Below are positions 1-6,554 of a DNA stretch of 11,773 nucleotides, piece by piece. The DNA comes from JABMPU01 sp964457455. Lineage in GTDB: Bacteria > Cloacimonadota > Cloacimonadia > Cloacimonadales > TCS61. Location: assembly GCA_964457455.1 (NCBI GenBank), contig CAYWJN010000078.1, positions 1 through 11,773 on the forward strand, read 5' to 3'. Each line of letters begins with the position of its first letter. Position 1 is the first letter of the stretch. The notes below the pieces were generated by a model. That model did not search any database. It saw nothing but the letters and a program-made list of their open reading frames with translations, and was not told the origin of the DNA. The position numbers and the translations under genes were made by a program.

Positions 1-319
1 TTGTAAAAATTCGTATCGGTTTTTTAATATCTTTTCTTATGGAAGAATCTGGGATGAGCAGCTTGCGTATCCTCAAGAAGTATCGTTCAGCCAGGAAGGA
101 CACGAAGAAACACGAAGGAATTAAGATTCCCAATCGAGTTGGAAAAGACAGAAAGGCTTTTGGTTTGTCATTCTAGCGCAAGCGAAAATCTATTTTGACC
201 TGTCATTCCCGTGAAAACGAGAATCTGTATTGCGGTCTTCCAGCAACAGCCTGCAAGTATATATCAACCGTTCGGAAGTTCTCGTTCCTCGACCGTTCGC
301 AAGGTTTTAGTTATAGGGA
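1..319. other. Gene-free stretch with degenerate dispersed repeats
   Basis: I see no credible gene in these 319 bases. The stretch holds fragments of short repeats: an acacgaagaaacacgaagg-like piece near 91-118, two copies of a TGTCATTC...AATCT unit at 166-191 and 201-226, and two gaccgttcg-like pieces near 268-300. A 64-codon plus-strand open frame starting at 195 is made largely of repeat sequence and has no recognisable domain. The stretch lies downstream of the minus-strand gene ending at 320. Confidence 0.6.
166..226. repeat. Two copies of a 26-nt TGTCATTC...AATCT repeat
   Basis: Copies at 166-191 and 201-226 share TGTCATTC at the start and AATCT at the end, with related G/A-rich centres (agcgcaagcgaa versus cgtgaaaacgag). 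They are spaced 35 nt apart in the same orientation. Similar TGTCATTCCCGCGAAAGCGGGAATCT-type units are common dispersed intergenic elements in environmental bacterial genomes. Here they look decayed. Confidence 0.6.
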
Positions 320-1732
320 TCATCGCTCTAATGGAAGACGTTCTTTCTTCCATCCATCAATACCTTCGGAAAAGTTGAAGACAAACTGAAAGCCATTGTG
401 AACCATAATTTCAGCAGCAGAGCGGCTTCTGCTTCCCTTTTTACAATAAACTAAGTAAATATTATCTCTTGATAATTTCAGCAAATACTTCTTAAAATTT
501 CCAGAATAATAATCAATATTGATCGCATTTGGAATATGACCATTAATGAATTCATCATCAGTTCTCACATCCAGAATAATAAAATTTTCATTCAATGAAT
601 TATTGCGGATTAGATTTAGAACATCGTTAAGTGCAATTTCATGTATTATCTGATTTTCGCTGTTTTCAAGGATTATGCTTGCTTCAACGAAGAGTGCGGA
701 ATATGAGTTTATTGGATCATTAGAAATTACTGTAATTGGAAATCGAACTTGTCTCTCCGAAGCAAATGCTTTAAATTCCAATTCAATTTGACCAGATTGA
801 CCGGGTTTTAAAACTTCGTCAAATGATACTATTGTAAATGCATGAATGACCTCGATTTTTCGGACAATAAGAACATCTTTTCCAAGATTTGAAAAATTAA
901 AAGAACATCTCCTTTTATTTCCTTTTAGGATTCTTCCAATATTGAAAATTATCTCATCAAATCTGATGATTGGAGCAGCAATTAATTCCTTCTGAGAAAG
1001 GAGAGAAAAATCTTCGAGAATTGTTCCGGTAACAATTATTTTTCCATTCTTTTTTCTGGATTTGGAACTTGTTTTCAATTTTATAATATCAGTGAAATAT
1101 CCATAATCTTTTTTCTTTGATGATTTAAAGGAAATTATGATTTTTCCAAATTCAGAAGGTTGGAGGATTTTGGGAACAGCTTTCATAATTAGATGTTTGG
1201 GCAATTTAACAAACGAGATTTTCAAAGGTTCTGAACCTGAATTTTTAACGTGTAATGTATCGAATCGGATTTCCGAAGTTAGAATATTTTTCAAATCACC
1301 AATTTCTGCTCGGAATTTAGTCGGGTCAGGAATTACATTTCCGATTACTTTTAATACTGCAATATCATTCTTCGCATTGGAAGTGATGGTTACGGTTTTA
1401 CTGAATTTTCTGGATCTGTCTTCAGGTAAGAACAGAACTTTAATAAAACCTTTTTGGGATGGTTTGATTATTCCGGTTGACCAACCGGGAACAGTGCAAC
1501 CTCAGGAAGTTTCGACATCTATCAATTTTAAAGGTTTATCACCAGTATTTGAAAATATGAAATCATATTCAACTGAACCTTCTTCTTCTTTAATGTCTCC
1601 AAAATCATGTTCAGATTTTTCAAAAGAGATAATGGGCTCAGAATGAAGAAATGAAAATGCTACAAAAAAGCATAAAAAGCACAGAATATTTCTTTCTTTC
1701 GGTCCCAGGTTTTTCACAGAGATTCCTTTCAT
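320..1732 (-). CDS. Candidate selenoprotein: DUF1573 repeats fused to a rhodanese domain, in-frame UGA read as Sec77
   Basis: The frame runs 470 codons from ATG at 1732 to a TGA stop at 320, interrupted only by TGA at 1502-1504 (codon 77). Residues 1-31 look like a signal peptide (hydrophobic 16-29), so the product is probably periplasmic. Residues 33-132 form a typical DUF1573 domain: HDFGDI, then FSNTGDKPL, then TS-U-GCTVPGW. The TGA replaces the first Cys of the family's SCGCT motif, leaving Cys79 as its partner. Two further DUF1573/Ig-like repeats follow (about 150-240 and 253-355) without that motif. Residues 362-470 are a rhodanese domain with LDVRTDDEF, GHIPNAINID and active-site YCKKGSRS (Cys430). 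The frame stays open for 393 codons after the TGA, and an SECIS-like hairpin lies just past it. The start is 2 nt after the upstream peptidase gene, implying co-transcription. The alternative is a nonsense mutation or sequencing error. A start at 1294 would cut the second repeat and is unlikely. Confidence 0.75.
1469..1493 (-). promoter_or_regulatory. SECIS-like hairpin downstream of the UGA
   Basis: On the mRNA, bases 14-29 after the UGA form a perfect 6-bp stem CCGGUU/AACCGG (plus-strand 1473-1488) closed by a GGUC loop. The stem can extend below by UGUU/AAUA, including one G-U pair, past a single bulged C. Bacterial SECIS elements lie directly after the UGA and need an apical loop with an early G, usually GU. 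The E. coli fdhF element has an AGGUCU loop at almost the same distance. The bulged base here is C rather than the U found in fdhF, and the stem also codes for PGWSTG, so folding and SelB binding remain inference. Confidence 0.65.
1502..1504 (-). other. In-frame UGA, probable selenocysteine codon
   Basis: The plus strand reads tca, so the minus-strand codon is TGA, in frame with good DUF1573 coding sequence on both sides (VETS before, GCTVPGW after). The family's consensus residue here is Cys. Cys-to-Sec replacement at a conserved CxC is the usual signature of a selenoprotein homologue. UGA is not reassigned throughout: it also closes this gene and the gene ending at 9055, and occurs inside no other coding sequence in the window. 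Confidence 0.72.
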
Positions 1733-1734
1733 AT

Positions 1735-2502
1735 CTAATTTTCACCGATTTTCAAGAATTCTAAAAAATGCTTAATTGAACTTCCTTTGAAACGCAACCT
1801 GTATCTTGGATCGAAAGATTTATTATTTTCATATCTCAATTCAAGATGCAAATGAGAAAGCTTGCTGCTGTTACGTATATTTCCAGTTCTACCTGTTAAT
1901 CCAACTTTTCTATTTCGATTTACTTCCTGACCTAAATCCACAAATACTTCATTTAAATGAGCGTAAACACTTTCAATTCCTTCCGGATAAAGAATTCGTA
2001 CAATTTTACCATATTCTACCTTTACAGAATCAATTTGTCCACTTGGTTTTGTGCACTCAGCTTGAATCAAATAATGCGGGTTATCGCTTACTTCAGTAAC
2101 AATTCCATAATCTGCCAGAGGGTAAACCGGAGTATTTTCTGGAACATAAAAATCGATTCCTTCGTGAATTCTGCGGCATTCTTTGTTACCACGAGGAGTT
2201 CCATATTGATCTGCCCATCTGTTTTGGATGTATTTTTCCATAAGCTCATTAAAAGTTAAATCGTCATTGAACGGTGAATGATATTTTGTGTATCTGTCTA
2301 TAAAATTTGGAGTTACAACGATCATCGGTTTATTATTTGATTTGGGAGTAAAGGCAACTAATGAATCAGAATCATAGGTTAGAATCGTTATATTTTCGAT
2401 TTTTTTATTCAACCGGCGGACGATGATTGTATCGATGAAAATAATGGTAACTAACACTAAAACGATTAGTAATCTAATAATAACGGAAGTTTTGATTTTC
2501 AT
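1735..2502 (-). CDS. Membrane-anchored M23 (LytM-type) metallopeptidase
   Basis: The 255-residue product is a probable murein endopeptidase or LytM regulatory protein of the periplasm. Residues 7-28 form one hydrophobic segment that should anchor it in the inner membrane. A linker (30-105) precedes the M23 domain. The zinc and catalytic motifs are complete: HEGID (His113, Asp117), YAHL (His182) and HLHLE (His217, His219), so the enzyme is likely active. The core contains an insertion around 143-162 between beta strands. ATG at 2502 is preceded by TTAGGAT at ribosome-binding distance. The gene ends 2 nt before the selenoprotein candidate, so the two are probably one transcription unit. Natural substrates would be peptide cross-bridges of peptidoglycan. 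The functional link to the DUF1573-rhodanese protein is unknown. Confidence 0.85.
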   Translation of the reverse strand: MKIKTSVIIRLLIVLVLVTIIFIDTIIVRRLNKKIENITILTYDSDSLVAFTPKSNNKPMIVVTPNFIDRYTKYHSPFNDDLTFNELMEKYIQNRWADQYGTPRGNKECRRIHEGIDFYVPENTPVYPLADYGIVTEVSDNPHYLIQAECTKPSGQIDSVKVEYGKIVRILYPEGIESVYAHLNEVFVDLGQEVNRNRKVGLTGRTGNIRNSSKLSHLHLELRYENNKSFDPRYRLRFKGSSIKHFLEFLKIGEN

Positions 2503-2649
2503 AGATTTATCCTAAAAAATTTTATTTGAAACTACTTTTTTAAATGTAATATATTTGGCAACATTTTTGGTTTTTAATCAGGTTTAACAAAATCAGTAAT
2601 CTGAAAAAATAAGTTATTGTAGTTTTTTATTTATCCAGTCTCATTATGC

Positions 2650-2679
2650 TTGACACAGGAAACAGGCAATAAATATTTT
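2650..2679 (+). promoter_or_regulatory. Probable sigma70-type promoter of the rplM operon
   Basis: A perfect -35 box TTGACA at 2650-2655 is followed after 18 nt by TATTTT at 2674-2679. The start of transcription would fall near 2686, giving a leader of about 185 nt that contains the 2717-2850 repeat element. The -10 box is only a partial match, so the assignment rests mainly on the -35 box and on position. Confidence 0.5.
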
Positions 2680-2686
2680 GTTTCCT
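2657..2686. promoter_or_regulatory. Perfect 8-bp inverted repeat overlapping the rplM promoter
   Basis: AGGAAACA at 2657-2664 and its exact reverse complement TGTTTCCT at 2679-2686 flank a 14-nt AT-rich spacer. The arms are 22 bp apart centre to centre, about two helical turns. They straddle the promoter spacer and the -10 region. This geometry would suit a dimeric repressor operator. It could equally be a chance palindrome or a weak hairpin. Confidence 0.35.
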
Positions 2687-2716
2687 CGATAATTATAGTT
2701 AAGAAGAAATAGGTTA

Positions 2717-2850
2717 GACGCAGATATACGCAGATATACGCAGATAAAATATGATTAATTATTAAATAAATATTTTTTGGATTGAAAAATTATTGGATTT
2801 AATTGAATAAAATCATAGGAAATCATAGCTAATCAGTGTGAATCAGCGTC
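2717..2850. repeat. GACGC...GCGTC inverted-repeat element with 10-bp units (copy 1)
   Basis: The left arm has three 10-bp units (gacgcagata, tacgcagata, tacgcagata at 2717-2746) followed by aaatatgatt. The right arm has four 10-bp units (aatcatagga, aatcatagct, aatcagtgtg, aatcagcgtc at 2811-2850). The right arm is an imperfect reverse complement of the left, so the element could fold into a long stem of roughly 40 bp around an AT-rich centre. A shorter relative lies at 5041-5125. Confidence 0.65.
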
Positions 2851-2871
2851 AAAATATATTAAGGAGAAAGC

Positions 2872-3306
2872 ATGAAAACAGCTACAGCAAAGGCGGAACA
2901 GATAAAGCAGGACTGGTATTTGATAGATGCTTCAGATCAAGTTTTGGGACGTTTGGCAACGAAAGTTGCTACTTTGTTAAGAGGGAAAAATAAGCCTTAT
3001 TTCAGTCCTCATTTAGATACCGGTGATTTTGTGGTTATAATTAATGCAGAAAAAATCAGATTAACCGGCAATAAAGAAATATTGAAAACATATAAAAAAT
3101 ATAGTGGTTATCCCGGTGGATTGAACGAAATACCATTTAAAAGAATGCTTTTAGAAATGCCGGAAGAGATCATCAAACACGCAGTTAAAGGAATGCTTCC
3201 AAAAAATATACTGGGAAGAAAATTGATAAAAAAACTAAAAATATATACAGGCAATGAGCATCCTCATTCTGCTCAGAACCCTCAAGCTATTTCAATTGCA
3301 AATTAG
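2872..3306 (+). CDS. rplM: 50S ribosomal protein L13
   Basis: The 144-residue product matches full-length L13 (usually 140-150 residues), an early-assembling large-subunit protein that binds 23S rRNA. Recognisable family segments include WYLIDASDQVLGRLA near the N-terminus, LRGKNKPYFSPHLDTGDFVVIINA (about 37-60), the TGNK-YSGYPGG region, the PEEIIKHAVKGMLPKN-LG helix, and the terminal YTGNEHPHSAQNP. ATG at 2872 follows AAGGAG with 5 nt spacing. It is the first gene of the translation cluster. rpsI begins 11 nt downstream, the usual bacterial pairing of L13 with S9. Confidence 0.97.
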   Translation: MKTATAKAEQIKQDWYLIDASDQVLGRLATKVATLLRGKNKPYFSPHLDTGDFVVIINAEKIRLTGNKEILKTYKKYSGYPGGLNEIPFKRMLLEMPEEIIKHAVKGMLPKNILGRKLIKKLKIYTGNEHPHSAQNPQAISIAN

Positions 3307-3317
3307 GAGGATACTAA

Positions 3318-3704
3318 ATGCAATATTTTGATGCAGTTGGTAGACGAAAAGAATCTGTTGCACGTGTTCGTTTAACTGCCGGAACCGGTAAGAGAACCGC
3401 AAATAAGAGAACTATGAAGAAATATCTCGCTCGTGAAATCCTGGAAATGGTGGTTGAACAACCTTTGAAGTTAGTAGGACTTTCTGATAAAGTAGATATT
3501 AATGTTAATGTTAATGGTGGAGGTTTATCCGGTCAGGCTGGTGCAATACGATTGGGAATTGCCAGGGCGTTGATAAAATATGATGAAGAATTGCGATCAA
3601 CCTTAAAAAAGAATGGATTTCTAACTCGTGATTCAAGAATGGTTGAGCGTAAGAAAGCAGGTCAGCCCAAAGCGAGAAAGCGTTTCCAATTCTCAAAACG
3701 TTAA
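3318..3704 (+). CDS. rpsI: 30S ribosomal protein S9
   Basis: The 128-residue product is a complete S9, whose C-terminal tail reaches the P-site tRNA in the small subunit. Visible signatures are GRRKESVARVRL at the N-terminus, NVNGGGLSGQAGAIRLGIARAL (about 64-86), GFLTRDSRMVERKKAG, and the basic end KRFQFSKR, which closes with the nearly invariant SKR. The ribosome-binding site AGGAGG (3305-3310) overlaps the rplM stop codon, so the two genes are probably translationally coupled. A 155-nt gap follows before rpsB. Confidence 0.97.
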   Translation: MQYFDAVGRRKESVARVRLTAGTGKRTANKRTMKKYLAREILEMVVEQPLKLVGLSDKVDINVNVNGGGLSGQAGAIRLGIARALIKYDEELRSTLKKNGFLTRDSRMVERKKAGQPKARKRFQFSKR

Positions 3705-3723
3705 TATTTTTCGTACAATTAGA

Positions 3724-3750
3724 CACGAAAAAATTCGCATGGTTTTCGTG
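3724..3750. repeat. CACGAAAA/TTTTCGTG inverted repeat between rpsI and rpsB
   Basis: CACGAAAA (3724-3731) and TTTTCGTG (3743-3750) are perfect 8-bp complements separated by 11 nt. The surrounding sequence (ttcgtacaattagacacgaa...ttttcgtgg) resembles the acacgaa-type dispersed repeat seen near 91-118. There is no uninterrupted U run after the right arm, so it is not a standard terminator. It could act as an attenuator or mRNA stabiliser. Confidence 0.4.
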
Positions 3751-3859
3751 GTTTTGCAGTAAAAAAGCTTTTTGGGATTTGCAAGGCGGTGTCCGGCAGT
3801 TGACGGATTGAATTGCGATAGATTCCAAAAAGAAAAAATAACCGTAACAAGGAGAAAGA

Positions 3860-5041
3860 ATGTCAATTATTACCATGAAATCACTTTTAGAAAGTGGTGT
3901 TCATTTCGGTCATCAAACCCACAAGTGGAATCCCAAGATGAAGAAATACATTTTCATCAAAAGAAACGGAATTCACATTTTAGATTTGAAACAAACTTTA
4001 GATGCAGTTCATGAAACTTACATGTTTATTAAAGATATCGTCAGCAAAGGTGAATCCGTATTATTCGTGGGTACTAAGAAGCAAGCAAAAGAGTCTGTTG
4101 AGAATTCTGCTAAAAAATGTGGTGCTTTTTTTATAAGTAATCGCTGGTATGGCGGCATGCTGACAAATATGCGAACAATTCGTCAGAGCATTGAAAAAAT
4201 GGATTATTACGAACAGATAGTAGAAGACGGCACAATCAATAGTTTCACCAAATTGGAAGCAACAAAAATGAGAAAAGTTTATGATAAAATCGACAGCGCA
4301 CTTGGTGGAATTCGCGGAATGGATAAACTTCCGGGAGCGGTTTTTGTCGTGGATACGATCAAAGAAAAAATAGCTGTTCATGAAGCTCGTAAACTTAATA
4401 TTCCAATTGTGGCAATGGTAGATACAAATTGCGATCCGGATATAATCGATTATGTTATTCCTGCCAATGATGATGCAATCAGAGCGATTTTGTTGATCGC
4501 AGATACACTCGCAAATGCTGTTATTGAAGGGAAACAAGCATATATGGAAGGTGCGGACATCGTTTCACCCGAGCTTGAAGAAAAGGCTATACAGGAAAAA
4601 CCTGAGAAGATTCATAAAGAGAAACCCAAGAAAAAGGAACCTGAAAAAGTAGAAGAAAAAAAAGTGGAATCCAAAAAAGAAGTCAAAAAAGAAAAAGTTG
4701 AAATAAAAAAATCAGAAAAAGAATCTAAACCAGAAGTTATTGAAAAGAAACCTGAAATTGAAAAACCAAAAAAAGAAAAGATAGAGAAACCTAAAAAAGA
4801 GTTAAAAGCGAAATCTGAAGAAAAGAAATCTGAGAAAGAAAAACCCAAAAAAGAATCAAAGCCGAAAGCAGTTGAAAAGAAACCTGATAAAGAACCTGAG
4901 AAAATCGAAGAAAAACAAAAAAAAAAAATAGCAAAACCAAAGAAGAAAAAAATATCTGACGAAAAATTAGAAAAAGAAACTACTCCCCCAAAAACTACAA
5001 AAAAAACTACAAACAAAAAAGAAAAAGCGGGAGACATTTAG
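3860..5041 (+). CDS. rpsB: 30S ribosomal protein S2 with long Lys/Glu/Pro-rich C-terminal tail
   Basis: Residues 1-237 are a normal S2, including both family signatures: TMKSLLESGVHFGHQTHKWN (5-24) and PGAVFVVDTIKEKIAVHEAR (158-177), with NRWYGGMLTNMRTIRQS between them. S2 usually ends near 230-260 residues. This one continues to 393 with a tail of about 155 residues built from irregular KPKKE, EKKPE and KKSEKE units, highly charged and presumably disordered. The coding strand over about 4575-5035 is almost pure purine and includes a run of twelve A at 4917-4928. A clean ribosome-binding site, AAGGAG, precedes ATG 3860. The TAG stop shares its G with the repeat at 5041. tsf follows, the conserved S2/EF-Ts pairing. 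The role of the tail is unknown; binding rRNA or acidic partners is a guess. Confidence 0.95.
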   Translation: MSIITMKSLLESGVHFGHQTHKWNPKMKKYIFIKRNGIHILDLKQTLDAVHETYMFIKDIVSKGESVLFVGTKKQAKESVENSAKKCGAFFISNRWYGGMLTNMRTIRQSIEKMDYYEQIVEDGTINSFTKLEATKMRKVYDKIDSALGGIRGMDKLPGAVFVVDTIKEKIAVHEARKLNIPIVAMVDTNCDPDIIDYVIPANDDAIRAILLIADTLANAVIEGKQAYMEGADIVSPELEEKAIQEKPEKIHKEKPKKKEPEKVEEKKVESKKEVKKEKVEIKKSEKESKPEVIEKKPEIEKPKKEKIEKPKKELKAKSEEKKSEKEKPKKESKPKAVEKKPDKEPEKIEEKQKKKIAKPKKKKISDEKLEKETTPPKTTKKTTNKKEKAGDI

Positions 5042-5125
5042 ACGCAGGTGCATGCAGATAAAATATGATAAATTAATTTGGAGAGCATAGAAGCCAGATC
5101 ATATTGAATCAAAAAAAACAGCGTC
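5041..5125. repeat. GACGC...GCGTC inverted-repeat element (copy 2)
   Basis: The left end ttagacgcaggtgcatgcag, then ATAAAATATGAT, matches copy 1 (2714 onward) with one 10-bp unit missing. The right end is acagcgtcaaaa, like copy 1's tcagcgtcaaaa. The element begins within the rpsB stop codon and fills most of the 156-nt gap before tsf. The right-arm unit repeats are degraded compared with copy 1. Confidence 0.55.
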
Positions 5126-5197
5126 AAAAAAATGAATCTGTAACTGATACAACTGAAAGAAAGAAGAGAAAAAATTATAAATTACAGGAGAAAATAG

Positions 5198-5791
5198 ATG
5201 AAAATATCTGCTAAAACAGTAATGGAACTTCGAGCCAAAACAGATGCTGGCATGATGGATTGCAAGAAAGCTCTTACCGAATGTGATGGCGACATGGAAA
5301 AAGCCGTTAAATATCTCAGGGAAAAAGGAATTAGCAAAGCTGCCGAAAAAGCTGAAAGAGAAACCGAAGAAGGTAGAATTTATTCATATATTCATGGTAA
5401 TGGACGCATTGGCGTTTTGTTAGAGGTTAATTGTGAAACGGATTTTGTAGCTCGAAACGAGAAATTCCTAGTGTTGTGCAAAGATATTGCTATGCATATT
5501 GCAGCTTCCAATCCGATCGCAATTTCCGAAGAAAGTCTGGATTCCAAATTGATTGAATCTGAAAGGGAGATTTATAGAAATAAAGCTCTGAATGAAGGAA
5601 AACCTGAAAAAATAATCGATAGAATTGTGGATGGTCAAATCAAAAAGTTCATCAAACAGAGTTGTCTTTTGGAACAGGAATTCATTAAAGACCCGGATAA
5701 AAAAGTTAGCGATGTGATCAATGAAGCAATTGTTACATTAGGAGAGAACATGCAGGTTTCAAGGTTTACTCGCTATAGTTTGGGGAGTTAA
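5198..5791 (+). CDS. tsf: Translation elongation factor Ts (short form)
   Basis: EF-Ts exchanges GDP for GTP on EF-Tu. The N-terminal UBA-like domain carries the signature LRAKTDAGMMDCKKAL (11-26). The EF-Tu-contacting TDFV motif is at 81-84 within EVNCETDFVARNEKF. The total is 197 residues, like the short EF-Ts of Thermus and shorter than the 283-residue E. coli form, so it contains one rather than two full core subdomains. The C-terminal segment FIKDPDKKVSDVI...GENMQVSRFTRY is typical. AGGAG at 5186-5190 precedes ATG 5198 with 7 nt spacing. The TAA stop lies 4 nt before pyrH. Confidence 0.96.
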   Translation: MKISAKTVMELRAKTDAGMMDCKKALTECDGDMEKAVKYLREKGISKAAEKAERETEEGRIYSYIHGNGRIGVLLEVNCETDFVARNEKFLVLCKDIAMHIAASNPIAISEESLDSKLIESEREIYRNKALNEGKPEKIIDRIVDGQIKKFIKQSCLLEQEFIKDPDKKVSDVINEAIVTLGENMQVSRFTRYSLGS

Positions 5792-5795
5792 AAAA

Positions 5796-6524
5796 ATGGT
5801 TGCCTTTTATAAGCCGGAAAAAGTCCAGAAAATAATCCTGAAAATAAGTGGTGAAATTTTAGCAGGGAAAAGAGGTTTTGGGATTGATTTAAAAACAGTT
5901 GATAATCTGATTAACGAGATAATTTCTATCAGAAAGTTGGGTTACAGCATCGGTATTGTTCTGGGTGGCGGAAATTTTTTTCGGGGAGCATCCGAAACAG
6001 GCGATAACCTGAAACGCTCTACTGCTGATGATGTGGGAATGCTTGCTACAATTCAGAATGCCTTGATTTTGAGCGATTTGCTGAATAAAAAGAATTATCT
6101 TACAGAAGTTTATTCTGCTGTTCAAATAGATAAAGTGGCGAAATTTTATTCTCCGAGTAGAGCGAAAACATCGATGAAAGAAGGTAAAATCTGTTTTTTC
6201 TGCGGTGGAACCGGAAATCCTTTTTTCACAACCGATACTGCTGCTGTTCTCAGAGCTATTGAATTGAATGCTGACCTGGTCTTAAAAGGCACAAAAGTTG
6301 ACGGTGTTTTTACCAAGGATCCTGCAAAAGATAAAAGTGCAAAATTGATAAAAGATATTACATTCGATGAAGTCTTAGCGAAAAAACTCAAAGTTATGGA
6401 TATGACTTCTTTCTCGCTGGCAAGAGAATTTAATATGCCTATCAAAGTATTTAACATAACCAAAAAGAATAATATAAAGGAAGCTATTCTCCGTAAAACC
6501 GAAGGCACATTTGTTCATCAATAA
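5796..6524 (+). CDS. pyrH: Uridylate (UMP) kinase
   Basis: The product phosphorylates UMP to UDP with ATP, feeding pyrimidine nucleotide and cell-wall precursor synthesis. It is a cytoplasmic hexameric enzyme of the amino-acid-kinase fold. Family motifs are complete: LKISGE (15-20) with GFGID (27-31), the glycine loop IVLGGGNFFRG (54-64), GGTGNPFFTTDTAA (137-150), and LVLKGTKVDGVFTKDP (161-176). The length of 242 residues is normal. ATG 5796 starts 4 nt after the tsf stop, with GGGGAG inside the tsf end serving as ribosome-binding site, so it is coupled to tsf. The tsf-pyrH-frr order is widely conserved in bacteria. Confidence 0.97.
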   Translation: MVAFYKPEKVQKIILKISGEILAGKRGFGIDLKTVDNLINEIISIRKLGYSIGIVLGGGNFFRGASETGDNLKRSTADDVGMLATIQNALILSDLLNKKNYLTEVYSAVQIDKVAKFYSPSRAKTSMKEGKICFFCGGTGNPFFTTDTAAVLRAIELNADLVLKGTKVDGVFTKDPAKDKSAKLIKDITFDEVLAKKLKVMDMTSFSLAREFNMPIKVFNITKKNNIKEAILRKTEGTFVHQ

Positions 6525-6543
6525 TCTTTTGGAAAATCTTTTT

Positions 6544-6549
6544 TGGAGT
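6544..6549 (+). promoter_or_regulatory. frr ribosome-binding site that fixes the start
   Basis: TTGGAG at 6544-6549 lies 5 nt before ATG 6555. An in-frame TTG at 6543 could open a frame four codons longer, but it would contain this site within its coding sequence and has no Shine-Dalgarno of its own. Confidence 0.7.
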
Positions 6550-6554
6550 TATTT

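Larger units (their letters stand above)
2503..2871. other. Divergent intergenic region upstream of the M23 gene and rplM
   Basis: This 369-nt gap separates the leftward envelope operon from the rightward ribosomal operon, so it must hold promoters for both. On the plus strand it contains a TTGACA-type promoter near 2650-2679 with an inverted repeat across it. A dispersed repeat element follows at 2717-2850, then the rplM ribosome-binding site AAGGAG at 2861-2866. I could not pick a convincing minus-strand promoter for the peptidase gene. Confidence 0.6.

Noticed and set aside
195..389. 64-codon plus-strand open frame
   Set aside because: It is composed of dispersed repeat sequence, overlaps the end of a better gene on the other strand and has no recognisable domain.
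1502..1504. UGA as a globally reassigned sense codon (alternative genetic code)
   Set aside because: No other coding sequence in the window contains in-frame UGA, and two genes (ending at 320 and 9055) use it as their stop.
320..1504. The DUF1573-rhodanese gene as two genes or a frameshifted pseudogene
   Set aside because: The frame is the same on both sides of the TGA, the domain reads continuously and no other lesion is present. Simple nonsense mutation remains possible but is less likely than Sec, given the exact Cys position and the hairpin.
2717..2850. Tandem 10-bp units as a small CRISPR array
   Set aside because: Units are only 10 bp with no spacers of constant length, and the arms are inverted relative to each other.
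4612..5037. 141-codon minus-strand frame rich in Phe and Ser
   Set aside because: It is the antisense shadow of the Lys/Glu-rich rpsB tail (AAA and GAA read backwards as TTT and TTC).
6543..6554. TTG start for frr, four codons upstream
   Set aside because: The TTGGAG there is better explained as the ribosome-binding site for ATG 6555, which gives the family's normal length.
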